The position numbers and the translations under genes are program-made. A stretch of DNA of 13,711 bases from DATBDE01 sp036270095 (GTDB lineage Bacteria; Actinomycetota; Thermoleophilia; Solirubrobacterales; Solirubrobacteraceae), in the NCBI GenBank assembly GCA_036270095.1, contig DATBDE010000082.1:1-13711 (forward strand). Reading direction: 5' to 3'. Position 1 is the stretch's first letter. Every line of letters starts with the position of its first letter. The notes under the pieces were generated by a model. That model had not been told where the DNA came from. It saw nothing but the letters and a program-made list of their open reading frames with translations, and did not search any database. This document shows, piece after piece, positions 6,507 to 12,252 of this stretch.

Positions 6507-6609
6507 CCACTAGGCTCCCCCCGTGAGCCTCGCGACCGGGACCGCCGCCGACTCGTTCGTCCCCTCCGACGAGGAGCACCGCATCCGCGAGACGGTGGCG
6601 ACGATCGCC
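6507..6609 (+). repeat. Right copy of the 103-bp direct repeat (native acyl-CoA dehydrogenase promoter and 5' end)
   Basis: This matches 4929-5031 with five mismatches. Here the coding part continues into the full acyl-CoA dehydrogenase, so this copy is in the native context downstream, while the left copy keeps the native upstream neighbour (the quinone oxidoreductase). The two copies flank 1475 bp of inserted sequence (5032-6506). Confidence 0.93.
6511..6516 (+). promoter_or_regulatory. Candidate -10 hexamer TAGGCT for leaderless acyl-CoA dehydrogenase mRNA
   Basis: TAGGCT stands 6 nt (CCCCCC) before the GTG at 6523. The single difference from the left copy lies in the spacer. The sequence further upstream is cupin remnant, so any native -35 or activator site that lay upstream of the repeat has been replaced by insert sequence. 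Confidence 0.45.
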
Positions 6610-7713
6610 AACCGCTACGGGCGCGCGTACATGCAGCGCTGCTCGGAGGAGGAGCGGCCACCGGTCGAGCTGTGGGACGAGCTCGCCGCCGCCGGCTACC
6701 TGGGCGTCAACATCCCGGCCGAGTACGACGGCGGCGGCCTGGGGATGACGGCGCTGGCCGCGGTGGGCGAGGAGCTCGCCTTCGCGGGCACGCCGCTGCT
6801 GCTCATCCTGGTCTCCCCCGCGATCGCCGGCAGCGTGCTGGCCCGGCACGGCTCGCCCGAGCAGCGCGAGCGCTGGCTGCGCGGCATCGGCCGGGGCGAC
6901 CTGCGCATGGCCTTCGCCATCACCGAGCCCGACGCAGGCACGAACACGCACAACCTCGCCATGCAGGCCACTCGCACGGACGACGGCGGCTGGCGCCTGC
7001 GCGGGACCAAGGTCTTCATCTCCGGTGTCGAGATGGCGCACGCGCTCTTCGTCGTCGCCCGCACCGGCGAGCGCGACGCGACCACCGGCTACGGGCGCCT
7101 GTCGCTGTTCATCGTCGACGTCGAAGCGCCCGGCCTGCAGCGCACGGTGATCCCCACCGCCACGCGCGGCGCCGACCGCCAGTGGCAGCTGTTCTTCGAC
7201 GACGTCGAGGTGCCCGCCGACCGGCTGGTGGGCAACGAGGGCGAGGGCCTGCGGCTCGTCTTCGACGGCCTCAACCCCGAGCGGATCATGACCGCGGTGC
7301 AGTGCACCGGGATCGGCCGCCAGGCGCTGGACAAGGCCAGCGCCTACGCGCGCGAGCGCGTGGTCTGGAGCGCGCCCATCGGCTCCCACCAGGGCGTGTC
7401 GCACCCGCTGGCCGAGGCGAAGATCGAGCTCGAGCTGGCGCGCACCATGACCCGCAAGGCGTGCGCGCTCTACGACGCCGGGGCGAAGGGCGCGGGCGAG
7501 GCCGCGAACATGGCCAAGTTCGCCGCCGCCGAGGCGGGCGTGAAGTGCGTCGACCGCGCGATCCAGGCCCACGGCGGCAACGGCGTGGCGCTCGAGTACG
7601 GCCTGGCCGACCTGTGGTGGGGCGTGCGCACGGCGAAGATCGCCCCGGTTTCGCGCGAGATGATCCTCAACTACGTGGCCGAGCACTCCCTGCGTCTGCC
7701 AAGGTCCTACTGA
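6523..7713 (+). CDS. Acyl-CoA dehydrogenase family flavoprotein
   Basis: This 396-residue protein has the normal length and domain order of ACADs: N-terminal helical domain (1-125), beta domain with MAFAITEPDAGTN (129-141) and VFISG (164-168), and C-terminal helical domain with NPERI (251-255), YARERVVWSAPIG (275-287) and QAHGGNG (348-354). It should bind FAD and oxidise an acyl-CoA, passing electrons to ETF. At the position of the usual catalytic Glu (EGTSEI-type motif) this protein has KIAPVSREMI (372-381), so that Glu is missing; E253 lies where isovaleryl-CoA dehydrogenase carries its base. Substrate is unknown. The GTG start is supported by the conserved leaderless promoter spacing and by the duplicate at 4945. 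Its stop overlaps the next ATG (TGATG). Confidence 0.92.
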   Translation: MSLATGTAADSFVPSDEEHRIRETVATIANRYGRAYMQRCSEEERPPVELWDELAAAGYLGVNIPAEYDGGGLGMTALAAVGEELAFAGTPLLLILVSPAIAGSVLARHGSPEQRERWLRGIGRGDLRMAFAITEPDAGTNTHNLAMQATRTDDGGWRLRGTKVFISGVEMAHALFVVARTGERDATTGYGRLSLFIVDVEAPGLQRTVIPTATRGADRQWQLFFDDVEVPADRLVGNEGEGLRLVFDGLNPERIMTAVQCTGIGRQALDKASAYARERVVWSAPIGSHQGVSHPLAEAKIELELARTMTRKACALYDAGAKGAGEAANMAKFAAAEAGVKCVDRAIQAHGGNGVALEYGLADLWWGVRTAKIAPVSREMILNYVAEHSLRLPRSY

Positions 7714-8090
7714 TGCGACCTGCCGACCATCCCAATCGACCCATCTCCCTGTTCGACGTCGTCAAGCGGGCCGTCGACATCGTCGACCCCGACGACGACG
7801 ACGCGGACATGGGCGAGCTGGAGGAGATCTTCGAGGACGCCGACGAGCCGGTGACCGGGGTGGAGAACCTCGAGGAGCGCGTGGCTCTGGCCGTCGAGGG
7901 CATCGACAACGCGGTCGAGAACCCCGCTGTGTCAGTGGCGGCGGCGGTCATCCTCTACCTCGCCCACCGCCGCGACGAGCTCAACGCCGATCCCGATCAC
8001 GTCCTGCGCCTCACGGCCCGGGCCGAGTGGAAGGGCGACCCGCCGGAGAACGTGCGCGACTGGCTCGCGGCGCGCGGGATCACCGTCTAG
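7713..8090 (+). CDS. Small acidic protein of unknown function
   Basis: This 125-residue product is not one I recognise. Its ATG shares one base with the acyl-CoA dehydrogenase stop, so it is very likely co-translated. The sequence is acidic, with DPDDDDADMGELEEIFEDAD at 25-44, a helical-looking NLEERVALAVEGIDNAVE (52-69), a short hydrophobic stretch PAVSVAAAVILYLA (71-84) that is probably too short and broken for a membrane span, and a C-terminal segment with RAEWKGDPPENVRDWLAARG (103-122). No Cys is present. Coupling to the dehydrogenase suggests a related role, but that is inference only. Its 3' end overlaps the convergent hydrolase remnant by 11 bp. Confidence 0.75.
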   Translation: MRPADHPNRPISLFDVVKRAVDIVDPDDDDADMGELEEIFEDADEPVTGVENLEERVALAVEGIDNAVENPAVSVAAAVILYLAHRRDELNADPDHVLRLTARAEWKGDPPENVRDWLAARGITV

Positions 8091-8331
8091 CGGCAAAGCG
8101 CAACGCGTCCGGGTAGCCCAAGGCCTCCTTCGTCGTCTGGCGGTGGAGCGCGAGCAGCTCGGGACGCTCCATCGCGGCGGCATCTTTGGGAGGCAGGTCC
8201 TTCAGCGCCCGCTCGGCGGCCTTCGCGAGGGCCCGCGAGCCGGGGCCGTCGAGCGCCAGCACGGGCGCACCGCCGGCATCGCCGAGCTCGATGTAGCCGA
8301 GCACGCGACCGCCCCCGGTCCGGACCTCCAT
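8080..8331 (-). pseudogene. Internally deleted alpha/beta-hydrolase remnant
   Basis: The 83-residue frame begins like an alpha/beta-hydrolase: GRVLGYIELGDAGGAPVLAL (8-27) followed by DGPGSRALAKA, corresponding to the usual L-H-G-T-P-G-S-R oxyanion-hole region. It then jumps to a segment resembling the cap region of the same family, PPKDAAAMERPELLALHRQT (47-66), and stops after RFAARR. The nucleophile elbow (GxSxG), catalytic acid and His are all absent, so it cannot be an active hydrolase. No Shine-Dalgarno sequence precedes the ATG. It overlaps the upstream gene convergently by 11 bp. The alternative is a chance frame antisense to non-coding DNA, but the family resemblance at both ends argues for a decayed gene. 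Confidence 0.5.
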
Positions 8332-8402
8332 GACAGGGGTACGAGCCAGGGCGGTTGCCCGGTCGGCGACGGCCGCCCGCGTCTGAGCGCCGGGAGTTCT
8401 GG

Positions 8403-8408
8403 CATGCT
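8403..8408 (+). promoter_or_regulatory. Candidate -10 hexamer CATGCT for leaderless membrane-protein mRNA
   Basis: CATGCT lies exactly 6 nt (CGCGCC) before the GTG at 8415, the same geometry as TAGGCT before 4945 and 6523. The first base departs from TANNNT. No Shine-Dalgarno sequence is present. Confidence 0.3.
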
Positions 8409-8414
8409 CGCGCC

Positions 8415-8912
8415 GTGCCCGACGCCGCGTACCACGTCGCCGCGTGGACGGACTTCTTCGTCGCCGCCGCCGGCGCGTCGGCCGCGCTCGCCGGCCTGGT
8501 GTTCGTGGCCGTCTCCATCAACGTCGAGAGCATCCTGAAGTACCGCGGCCTGCCCGAGCGCGGGCTCACCACGGTGTTGCTCTTCGCCGGCGTGCTCGTG
8601 GTGTCGCTGTTCGGGCTCGCACCCGGCCAGAGCACCCATGCGTTCGCCATCGAGATCCTCGCCCTTGGCGTCGTCGCGACCGCCTTCCTGTCGTCGAAGG
8701 CGATGAAGTCGACAGCCACCGGCGACGAGCCGTCCCACGTGGCCACCGCGCTCGGGGTCGTGCTGTTCGCAACGGTCCCGTTGGTCATCGCCGGAATCAG
8801 CGTGCTGGTCGAGACGGGGGGCGGGATGTACTGGGTGCTGGCCGCCTTCGTGACCACCATCGTGGGTGCGGTGGCGAACGCCTGGGTGCTCCTGGTGGAG
8901 ATCCTGCGCTAG
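8415..8912 (+). CDS. Integral membrane protein of unknown function, about five hydrophobic segments
   Basis: The 165-residue product is highly hydrophobic, with candidate membrane segments at about 12-36, 50-69, 75-93, 109-131 and 137-160. The N-terminal motif WTDFFVAAAGASAALAGLVF (11-30) and the following VAVSIN are the most distinctive part, and such small multi-pass proteins are common in actinobacteria without known function. I chose GTG 8415 because the residues before it in the open frame are Arg/Pro-rich and unlike a membrane protein, and a -10-like hexamer stands 6 nt upstream. It is followed 17 bp later by the kinase, so the two may be co-transcribed. Confidence 0.75.
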   Translation: MPDAAYHVAAWTDFFVAAAGASAALAGLVFVAVSINVESILKYRGLPERGLTTVLLFAGVLVVSLFGLAPGQSTHAFAIEILALGVVATAFLSSKAMKSTATGDEPSHVATALGVVLFATVPLVIAGISVLVETGGGMYWVLAAFVTTIVGAVANAWVLLVEILR

Positions 8913-8929
8913 TACCCTTCCGCGCCCTG

Positions 8930-9865
8930 ATGAGCGTGACGGTTGTGGGATCCATCGCCTTCGACGCGGTCAAGACGCCGTGGGGCCGGCGCGACCGCCT
9001 GTTGGGGGGCTCGGCCGTGCACTTCGCGCTGTCGGCCTCGTTCCTCGCGGAGGTGCGCGTGGTCGGCCCGGTCGGCGACGACTTCGGTGAGGCCGAGTAC
9101 GACGTCCTGCGGGCGCGCGGCGTCAACGTCGACGACATCGAGCACGTCCAGGGCGGCAAGACCTTCTTCTGGTCGGGCGAGTACGAGTACGACCTCAACA
9201 CCCGCCACACCCACGACACGCAGCTCAACGTCTTCGCGGACTTCGCCCCCAAGCTCTCGGACGCCTCCAAAACCGCTGACGTCGTTTTCCTCGCCAACAT
9301 CCAGCCCGACCTGCAGCGCGAGGTGCGCGAGCAGTGCGCGGGCGCGCGCGTGGTCGGCCTGGACTCGATGAACCTGTGGATCGAGACCGCGCGCAACTCG
9401 CTCGTGCGGACGATCGAGCGCGTCGACGTGCTCGTCGTCAACGACGCCGAGCTGCGCCAGCTCACCGAGAAGCCCAACCTGCTGCAGGCCGCGCGGGAAG
9501 TCATGGATTGGGGCCCGACCGCCGTGGTGGTCAAGCAGGGCGAGTACGGCGCCTCGCTGTACTCGGGCGATCGCTTCTTCTCCCTGCCCGCCTACCCGCT
9601 CGAATCCGTGCTCGACCCCACCGGGGCGGGCGACTCCTTCGCGGGCGGGCTTTTCGGCTACATCGCCGCCCACCCCGACGAGGGCCTGGACGAGGAGCTC
9701 CTGCGCCGCGCCATGGCCTACGGCACGGCGCTGGCCTCGTTCAACGTCGAGGAGTTCGGCACCGAGCGCGTCCAGCGCCTGACCGCCGACGAGGTGCGCG
9801 AGCGCGTCGGCGCCCTGCACGCGTGCACGAACTGGGTCGACGTCCCGCTGGAGCAGCGCGCGTAG
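8930..9865 (+). CDS. PfkB-family (ribokinase-like) sugar or nucleoside kinase
   Basis: This 311-residue protein carries the PfkB fold: N-terminal VTVVGSIAFD (3-12), the GGSA glycine signature (26-29), VVGPVGDDFG (44-53), VVNDAELRQLT (169-179) holding the NxxE motif (N171, E174), and the second signature DPTGAGDSFAGG (229-240) with catalytic base D235. It should transfer phosphate from ATP to a hydroxyl of a sugar or nucleoside in the cytoplasm. The segment FFWSGEYEYDLNTRHTHDTQ (79-98) forms the substrate lid region and may set specificity; the substrate cannot be assigned. The ATG at 8930 gives the conserved N-terminus; TACCCT at 8913-8918 could be a -10. Its last 43 bp overlap the inferred start of the cyclase gene. 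Confidence 0.9.
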   Translation: MSVTVVGSIAFDAVKTPWGRRDRLLGGSAVHFALSASFLAEVRVVGPVGDDFGEAEYDVLRARGVNVDDIEHVQGGKTFFWSGEYEYDLNTRHTHDTQLNVFADFAPKLSDASKTADVVFLANIQPDLQREVREQCAGARVVGLDSMNLWIETARNSLVRTIERVDVLVVNDAELRQLTEKPNLLQAAREVMDWGPTAVVVKQGEYGASLYSGDRFFSLPAYPLESVLDPTGAGDSFAGGLFGYIAAHPDEGLDEELLRRAMAYGTALASFNVEEFGTERVQRLTADEVRERVGALHACTNWVDVPLEQRA

Positions 9866-10629
9866 ACGAGCCCGGTCGCACGCGGCTGCGCGACTGGATC
9901 CGCAAGGGCGACAGCGCGCCGCGCCTGCTGCTCGCTGTCCGCTTCGCGCGCGAGCTGCTGCCGGGCGACAGCGAGCTCGGCGACCCGCTCTCGACCGCGG
10001 GCGGCGAGGCGCCGCACCTGCTCGCCCGCTCGGTCGCCGAAGTCGGGGCGCGCGAGCCCAGCGTGGCGCGCGAGCTCGGGCTCGGCGCGCTGCAGGTGTG
10101 GCAGGCGCTGTCCGAGGCTCAGGGGCGCGGGCGCGGCGAGGAGGACGTGGCCATCCTGTTCCTGGACCTCGTCGGCTTCTCGGCCTGGGCCCTGCAGGCC
10201 GGCGACGAGGCCGCGGTGACCTTGTTGCGCGACTTCGGCCGCATCACCGACGGCGCCGTGGTCGAGCGCGGCGGCCGCGTGGTCAAGCGGCTGGGCGATG
10301 GCGCGATGGCCGTATTCGCGGACGCCGGGGCCGCGGTCGAGGCGGCCCGCCACGCGTGCCGGGAGGTCGCAACCATGGACGTGGACGGCTACGAGCCCGC
10401 GCTGCGCGCCGGGCTGCACGTCGGCCGCCCGCGCCACCTCGGCGGCGACTACCTCGGCGTCGCCGTCAACGTCGCCGCGCGCGTGGCCGAGGCGGCCAAG
10501 GCGGGCGAGGTGCTGATCTCCGAGACCGCGCGCGAGCGGCTCCCGCCCGACGCCTACCCGCTGCGCAAGCGGCGCCGGTTCAGGGCCAAGGGCGCGCCCG
10601 ACGACCTGGCGGTGTACGCGGTCGGCTAG
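9823..10629 (+). CDS. Class III adenylate/guanylate cyclase with N-terminal helical domain
   Basis: The catalytic domain spans about residues 106-268. The metal-binding Asp are D115 (FLDLVGFS) and D159 (KRLGDGAMAVF), with K155 as a base-recognition residue, D209 in GGDYLG, and transition-state residues N216 and R220 in VNVAARV. All residues expected for activity are present, so it probably makes cAMP (or cGMP). The D-Y-x4-V-N arrangement resembles M. tuberculosis Rv1264-type cyclases. Residues 22-105 (LRDWIRKGDSAPRLL, LGALQVWQALSEAQGRG) form a conserved-looking helical domain, possibly regulatory; no membrane span is present. The start is uncertain: GTG 9823 is the first credible codon before the conserved LRDWIRKGD, giving a 43-nt overlap with the kinase. 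A CTG at 9832 or 9886 is the alternative. Confidence 0.88.
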   Translation: MHELGRRPAGAARVDEPGRTRLRDWIRKGDSAPRLLLAVRFARELLPGDSELGDPLSTAGGEAPHLLARSVAEVGAREPSVARELGLGALQVWQALSEAQGRGRGEEDVAILFLDLVGFSAWALQAGDEAAVTLLRDFGRITDGAVVERGGRVVKRLGDGAMAVFADAGAAVEAARHACREVATMDVDGYEPALRAGLHVGRPRHLGGDYLGVAVNVAARVAEAAKAGEVLISETARERLPPDAYPLRKRRRFRAKGAPDDLAVYAVG

Positions 10630-10640
10630 GGCGCGTCCTG

Positions 10641-10652
10641 CCGCACGTGCGG
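10641..10652. repeat. 12-bp perfect palindrome CCGCACGTGCGG
   Basis: The palindrome starts 12 nt after the cyclase stop, in the 123-bp gap before the small membrane protein. It has no loop, so a DNA-binding site (operator) or part of a terminator are both possible. A second short inverted repeat, GGCC-TTCA-GGCC, follows within 20 nt, which favours a terminator region. Confidence 0.3.
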
Positions 10653-10737
10653 GGGCGAGGCCTTCAGGCCGCGGCTCCCCTGTACGGGTTTGAACGCTCA
10701 TCGATGGACGGAGTGGATGCGCCAGCCGACAAGGGGG

Positions 10738-10743
10738 TACGAT
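10738..10743 (+). promoter_or_regulatory. Candidate -10 hexamer TACGAT for the small membrane protein
   Basis: TACGAT matches the TANNAT-type consensus well and lies 9 nt before the ATG at 10753, giving a very short or absent leader. No Shine-Dalgarno sequence is seen. Confidence 0.4.
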
Positions 10744-10752
10744 CCCTCGCAC

Positions 10753-11019
10753 ATGACCTGGGGGTTTGTGTGGCTCATGTTCATCCTGAAGATCCCCATC
10801 CTGATGCTGCTCGGCATCGTGTGGTGGGCGATCAAGCAGGAAGCTGACCCGTCCGCCGACGAGGGCGGCGGCGGCACCCGCCGCCACCGCCAGCCCCCGT
10901 TCCCGCGCTGGCCGAAGCCGCGCCGGCGCGGTCCCCACGGTGCGCCCCTCCCGCCGTCGCCGAAGCGGGTCCGGACCCGTGTGGTCGCCCGCCGGTCGCC
11001 CGTGGCGCCGCACCGCTGA
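10753..11019 (+). CDS. Tiny single-span membrane protein with Arg/Pro-rich tail
   Basis: The 88-residue product has one N-terminal membrane segment, MTWGFVWLMFILKIPILMLL (1-20) continuing to about residue 27, a short acidic stretch (EADPSADE, 30-37) and a cytoplasmic-looking tail very rich in Arg and Pro, with RRGPHG near residue 60. The start is the ATG at 10753 and not one 21 codons upstream, because the membrane segment begins there and a good -10 hexamer lies just before it. Function is unknown. I recall similar short proteins in related actinobacteria, but could not check this. It stands alone between the cyclase and a non-coding or remnant region. Confidence 0.65.
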   Translation: MTWGFVWLMFILKIPILMLLGIVWWAIKQEADPSADEGGGGTRRHRQPPFPRWPKPRRRGPHGAPLPPSPKRVRTRVVARRSPVAPHR

Positions 11020-11028
11020 GCCTCCGCG

Positions 11029-11199
11029 CGCACGGACCGCGTCCAGGAGCAGGCGCACGTGCGCCTCGAACATGGCGCGCCGCGCGTCGGGGCCGAGGTC
11101 TGACCGCAGCGCGCGGATGGTCGCACCGACGAACATGCCGGTGACCGCGTCCGCCGTGGGCTCTCCTCCCCCGGCCATCGGACGCGCGATGATGGGCCC
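11029..11199 (-). pseudogene. Possible C-terminal remnant of a TetR-type regulator
   Basis: On the minus strand the frame reads GPIIARPMAGGGEPTADAVT, then MFVGATIRALRSDLGPDARR and AMFEAHVRLLLDAVRA. This is the usual style of a TetR-family C-terminal helix pair, which often ends in a similar LLL-D-x-x-R-A. No helix-turn-helix part precedes it: the frame is closed by a stop at 11221-11223. No stop follows where the protein should end. It fills most of the 242-bp gap between the small membrane protein and dcd. The resemblance is by eye only and could be chance in GC-rich DNA. Confidence 0.25.
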
Positions 11200-11248
11200 T
11201 TGAGGGTGCTGACGAATCGTTCAACCACAGCCCGGCCGCACGCCTTGC

Positions 11249-11254
11249 CAAACT
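11249..11254 (+). promoter_or_regulatory. Weak candidate -10 hexamer CAAACT before dcd
   Basis: CAAACT is followed by 7 nt and the ATG at 11262, the same spacing as other candidates in this window. The first base departs from TANNNT. No Shine-Dalgarno sequence is seen before dcd. Confidence 0.25.
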
Positions 11255-11261
11255 CCGCGCG

Positions 11262-11840
11262 ATGAGCGAGACCGGCGTCCTCTCCGACGGCACGATCCGG
11301 CGCCTGGTGGCCGACGGCCGGGTCGTCATCGACCCCTGGGACCCCGACATGGTCCAGCCCGCCTCGGTGGACCTGCGCCTGGGCGACTCGTTCCGCGTCT
11401 TCCACAACCACCTGGCCCCGGCCATCGACCTCGACCGCCCGCCCGAGCACCTGACCGAGCTCATCATGATCCGCCCCGACGAGTCCTTCGTGATCCACCC
11501 GGGCGAGTTCGTGCTCGGCGCGACGCTGGAGCGGGTGGAGCTGCCCGACGACGTCGTGGCCCGCATAGAAGGAAAAAGTAGTTTGGGCCGCCTCGGGCTC
11601 ATCGTCCACGCCACCGCCGGGTTCGTCGATCCCGGCTTCGCCGGAACCCTTACGCTGGAGATCACCAACTTGACCCGGATCCCGATCATCCTGTGGCCCG
11701 GCAAGCCGATTGCCCAGCTCTCGTTCATGGCGCTCGACCGGCCCGCCGAGCGGCCCTACGGCCACCCCGAGCTGGGATCGCACTACCACGGGCAGGTCGC
11801 GGCGACCGAGTCCCGCTACGAGGGAGGTCCGGCGCGATGA
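11262..11840 (+). CDS. dcd: dCTP deaminase, probably bifunctional (dUMP-forming)
   Basis: This 192-residue protein is a trimeric dUTPase/Dcd-family enzyme: DPWDPDMVQPASVDLRLGD (24-42), HPGEFVLGATLE (79-90), the active-site loop RIEGKSSLGRLGL (101-113), HATAGFVDPGFAGTLTLEIT (116-135) with catalytic E133, and a C-terminal ERPYGHPELGSHYHGQ (163-178). The whole EGKSSLGRLGL-x4-TAGF-x-DPGF block closely resembles M. tuberculosis Dcd, which both deaminates dCTP and hydrolyses dUTP, so direct dUMP formation is likely. It supplies dUMP for thymidylate synthesis. The codons for I102-L108 (11565-11585) are strikingly AT-rich compared with the rest of the gene. Its stop overlaps the next gene's ATG by 4 nt (ATGA). 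Confidence 0.95.
   Translation: MSETGVLSDGTIRRLVADGRVVIDPWDPDMVQPASVDLRLGDSFRVFHNHLAPAIDLDRPPEHLTELIMIRPDESFVIHPGEFVLGATLERVELPDDVVARIEGKSSLGRLGLIVHATAGFVDPGFAGTLTLEITNLTRIPIILWPGKPIAQLSFMALDRPAERPYGHPELGSHYHGQVAATESRYEGGPAR
11565..11585 (+). other. AT-rich codon island inside dcd active-site motif
   Basis: Codons ATA GAA GGA AAA AGT AGT and then TTG encode I-E-G-K-S-S-L. Six codons in a row end in A or T, while neighbouring codons in this gene almost all end in G or C. The protein motif is canonical, so the anomaly is purely at the nucleotide level. Confidence 0.85.
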
Positions 11841-12172
11841 GCCCGGACGACGACGGCCCCGCGATCTCCTACAAGGTGCTCGCCCGCGGGACGCGTGTGG
11901 TGACCGCCGATGGGATCGAGATCGGGACAGTCGATCAGGTCCTCGACAACGCTCGCGAGAACATCTTCGACGGCATCGTCGTGCGCACGCCAACCGGCAC
12001 CCGGTTCGTGGACGCACCCGAGGTCGCGCGCATCACCGAGCGCACGGTCACCCTGACCCTCGCGGCCGCCGAGGCCGAGGCCCTGCCGCCTCGCGACCCC
12101 AAGGGCGGCGGCGGCGAGTTCCAGGCGAACCCGAAGTCGCGCTTCCGCCCCTGGCGTCGCACGTCGCGCTAG
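11837..12172 (+). CDS. PRC-barrel-like small protein
   Basis: This 111-residue protein has the pattern of a PRC-barrel/DUF2171-type fold near its N-terminus: VLARGTRVVTADGIEIGTVD (14-33), VLDNARENIFDGIVV (35-49) and RFVDAPEVARITERTVTLTL (56-75). The C-terminal tail (86-111) is polar and basic, with a GGGG run and SRFRPWRRTSR, perhaps nucleic-acid binding or disordered. Function is not known; PRC-barrel proteins occur in RNA processing and photosynthetic reaction centres. The ATG overlaps the dcd stop (ATGA), and a strong Shine-Dalgarno AGGGAGG stands about 9 nt upstream, so it is translated in its own right and coupled to dcd. Confidence 0.75.
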   Translation: MSPDDDGPAISYKVLARGTRVVTADGIEIGTVDQVLDNARENIFDGIVVRTPTGTRFVDAPEVARITERTVTLTLAAAEAEALPPRDPKGGGGEFQANPKSRFRPWRRTSR

Positions 12173-12252
12173 TCCGTCCCCGAATCGTGGGTTAAGCACA
12201 ATGGGGTAGGACAGAGAACGGAAACACAGACTCCATTGCGCAGAGGAGAGGC

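Noticed and set aside
4929..6609. Composite transposon or insertion sequence bounded by direct repeats
   Set aside because: No transposase, no terminal inverted repeats and no short target duplication are present; the repeats are host gene sequence.
6295..7686. 463-codon minus-strand frame across the acyl-CoA dehydrogenase
   Set aside because: It is antisense to a well-supported gene and has no recognisable domain; only its overlap with the cupin remnant near 6435-6506 is meaningful.
9718..11178. 486-codon minus-strand frame across the cyclase and the small membrane protein
   Set aside because: Most is antisense to well-supported genes. Only the first 50 codons look protein-like, and these are reported separately as a possible TetR remnant.
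11571..11585. Programmed ribosomal frameshift at the A-tract in dcd
   Set aside because: In the reading frame (GGA AAA AGT) there is no canonical X XXY YYZ slippery heptamer, and the zero-frame product is complete and canonical.
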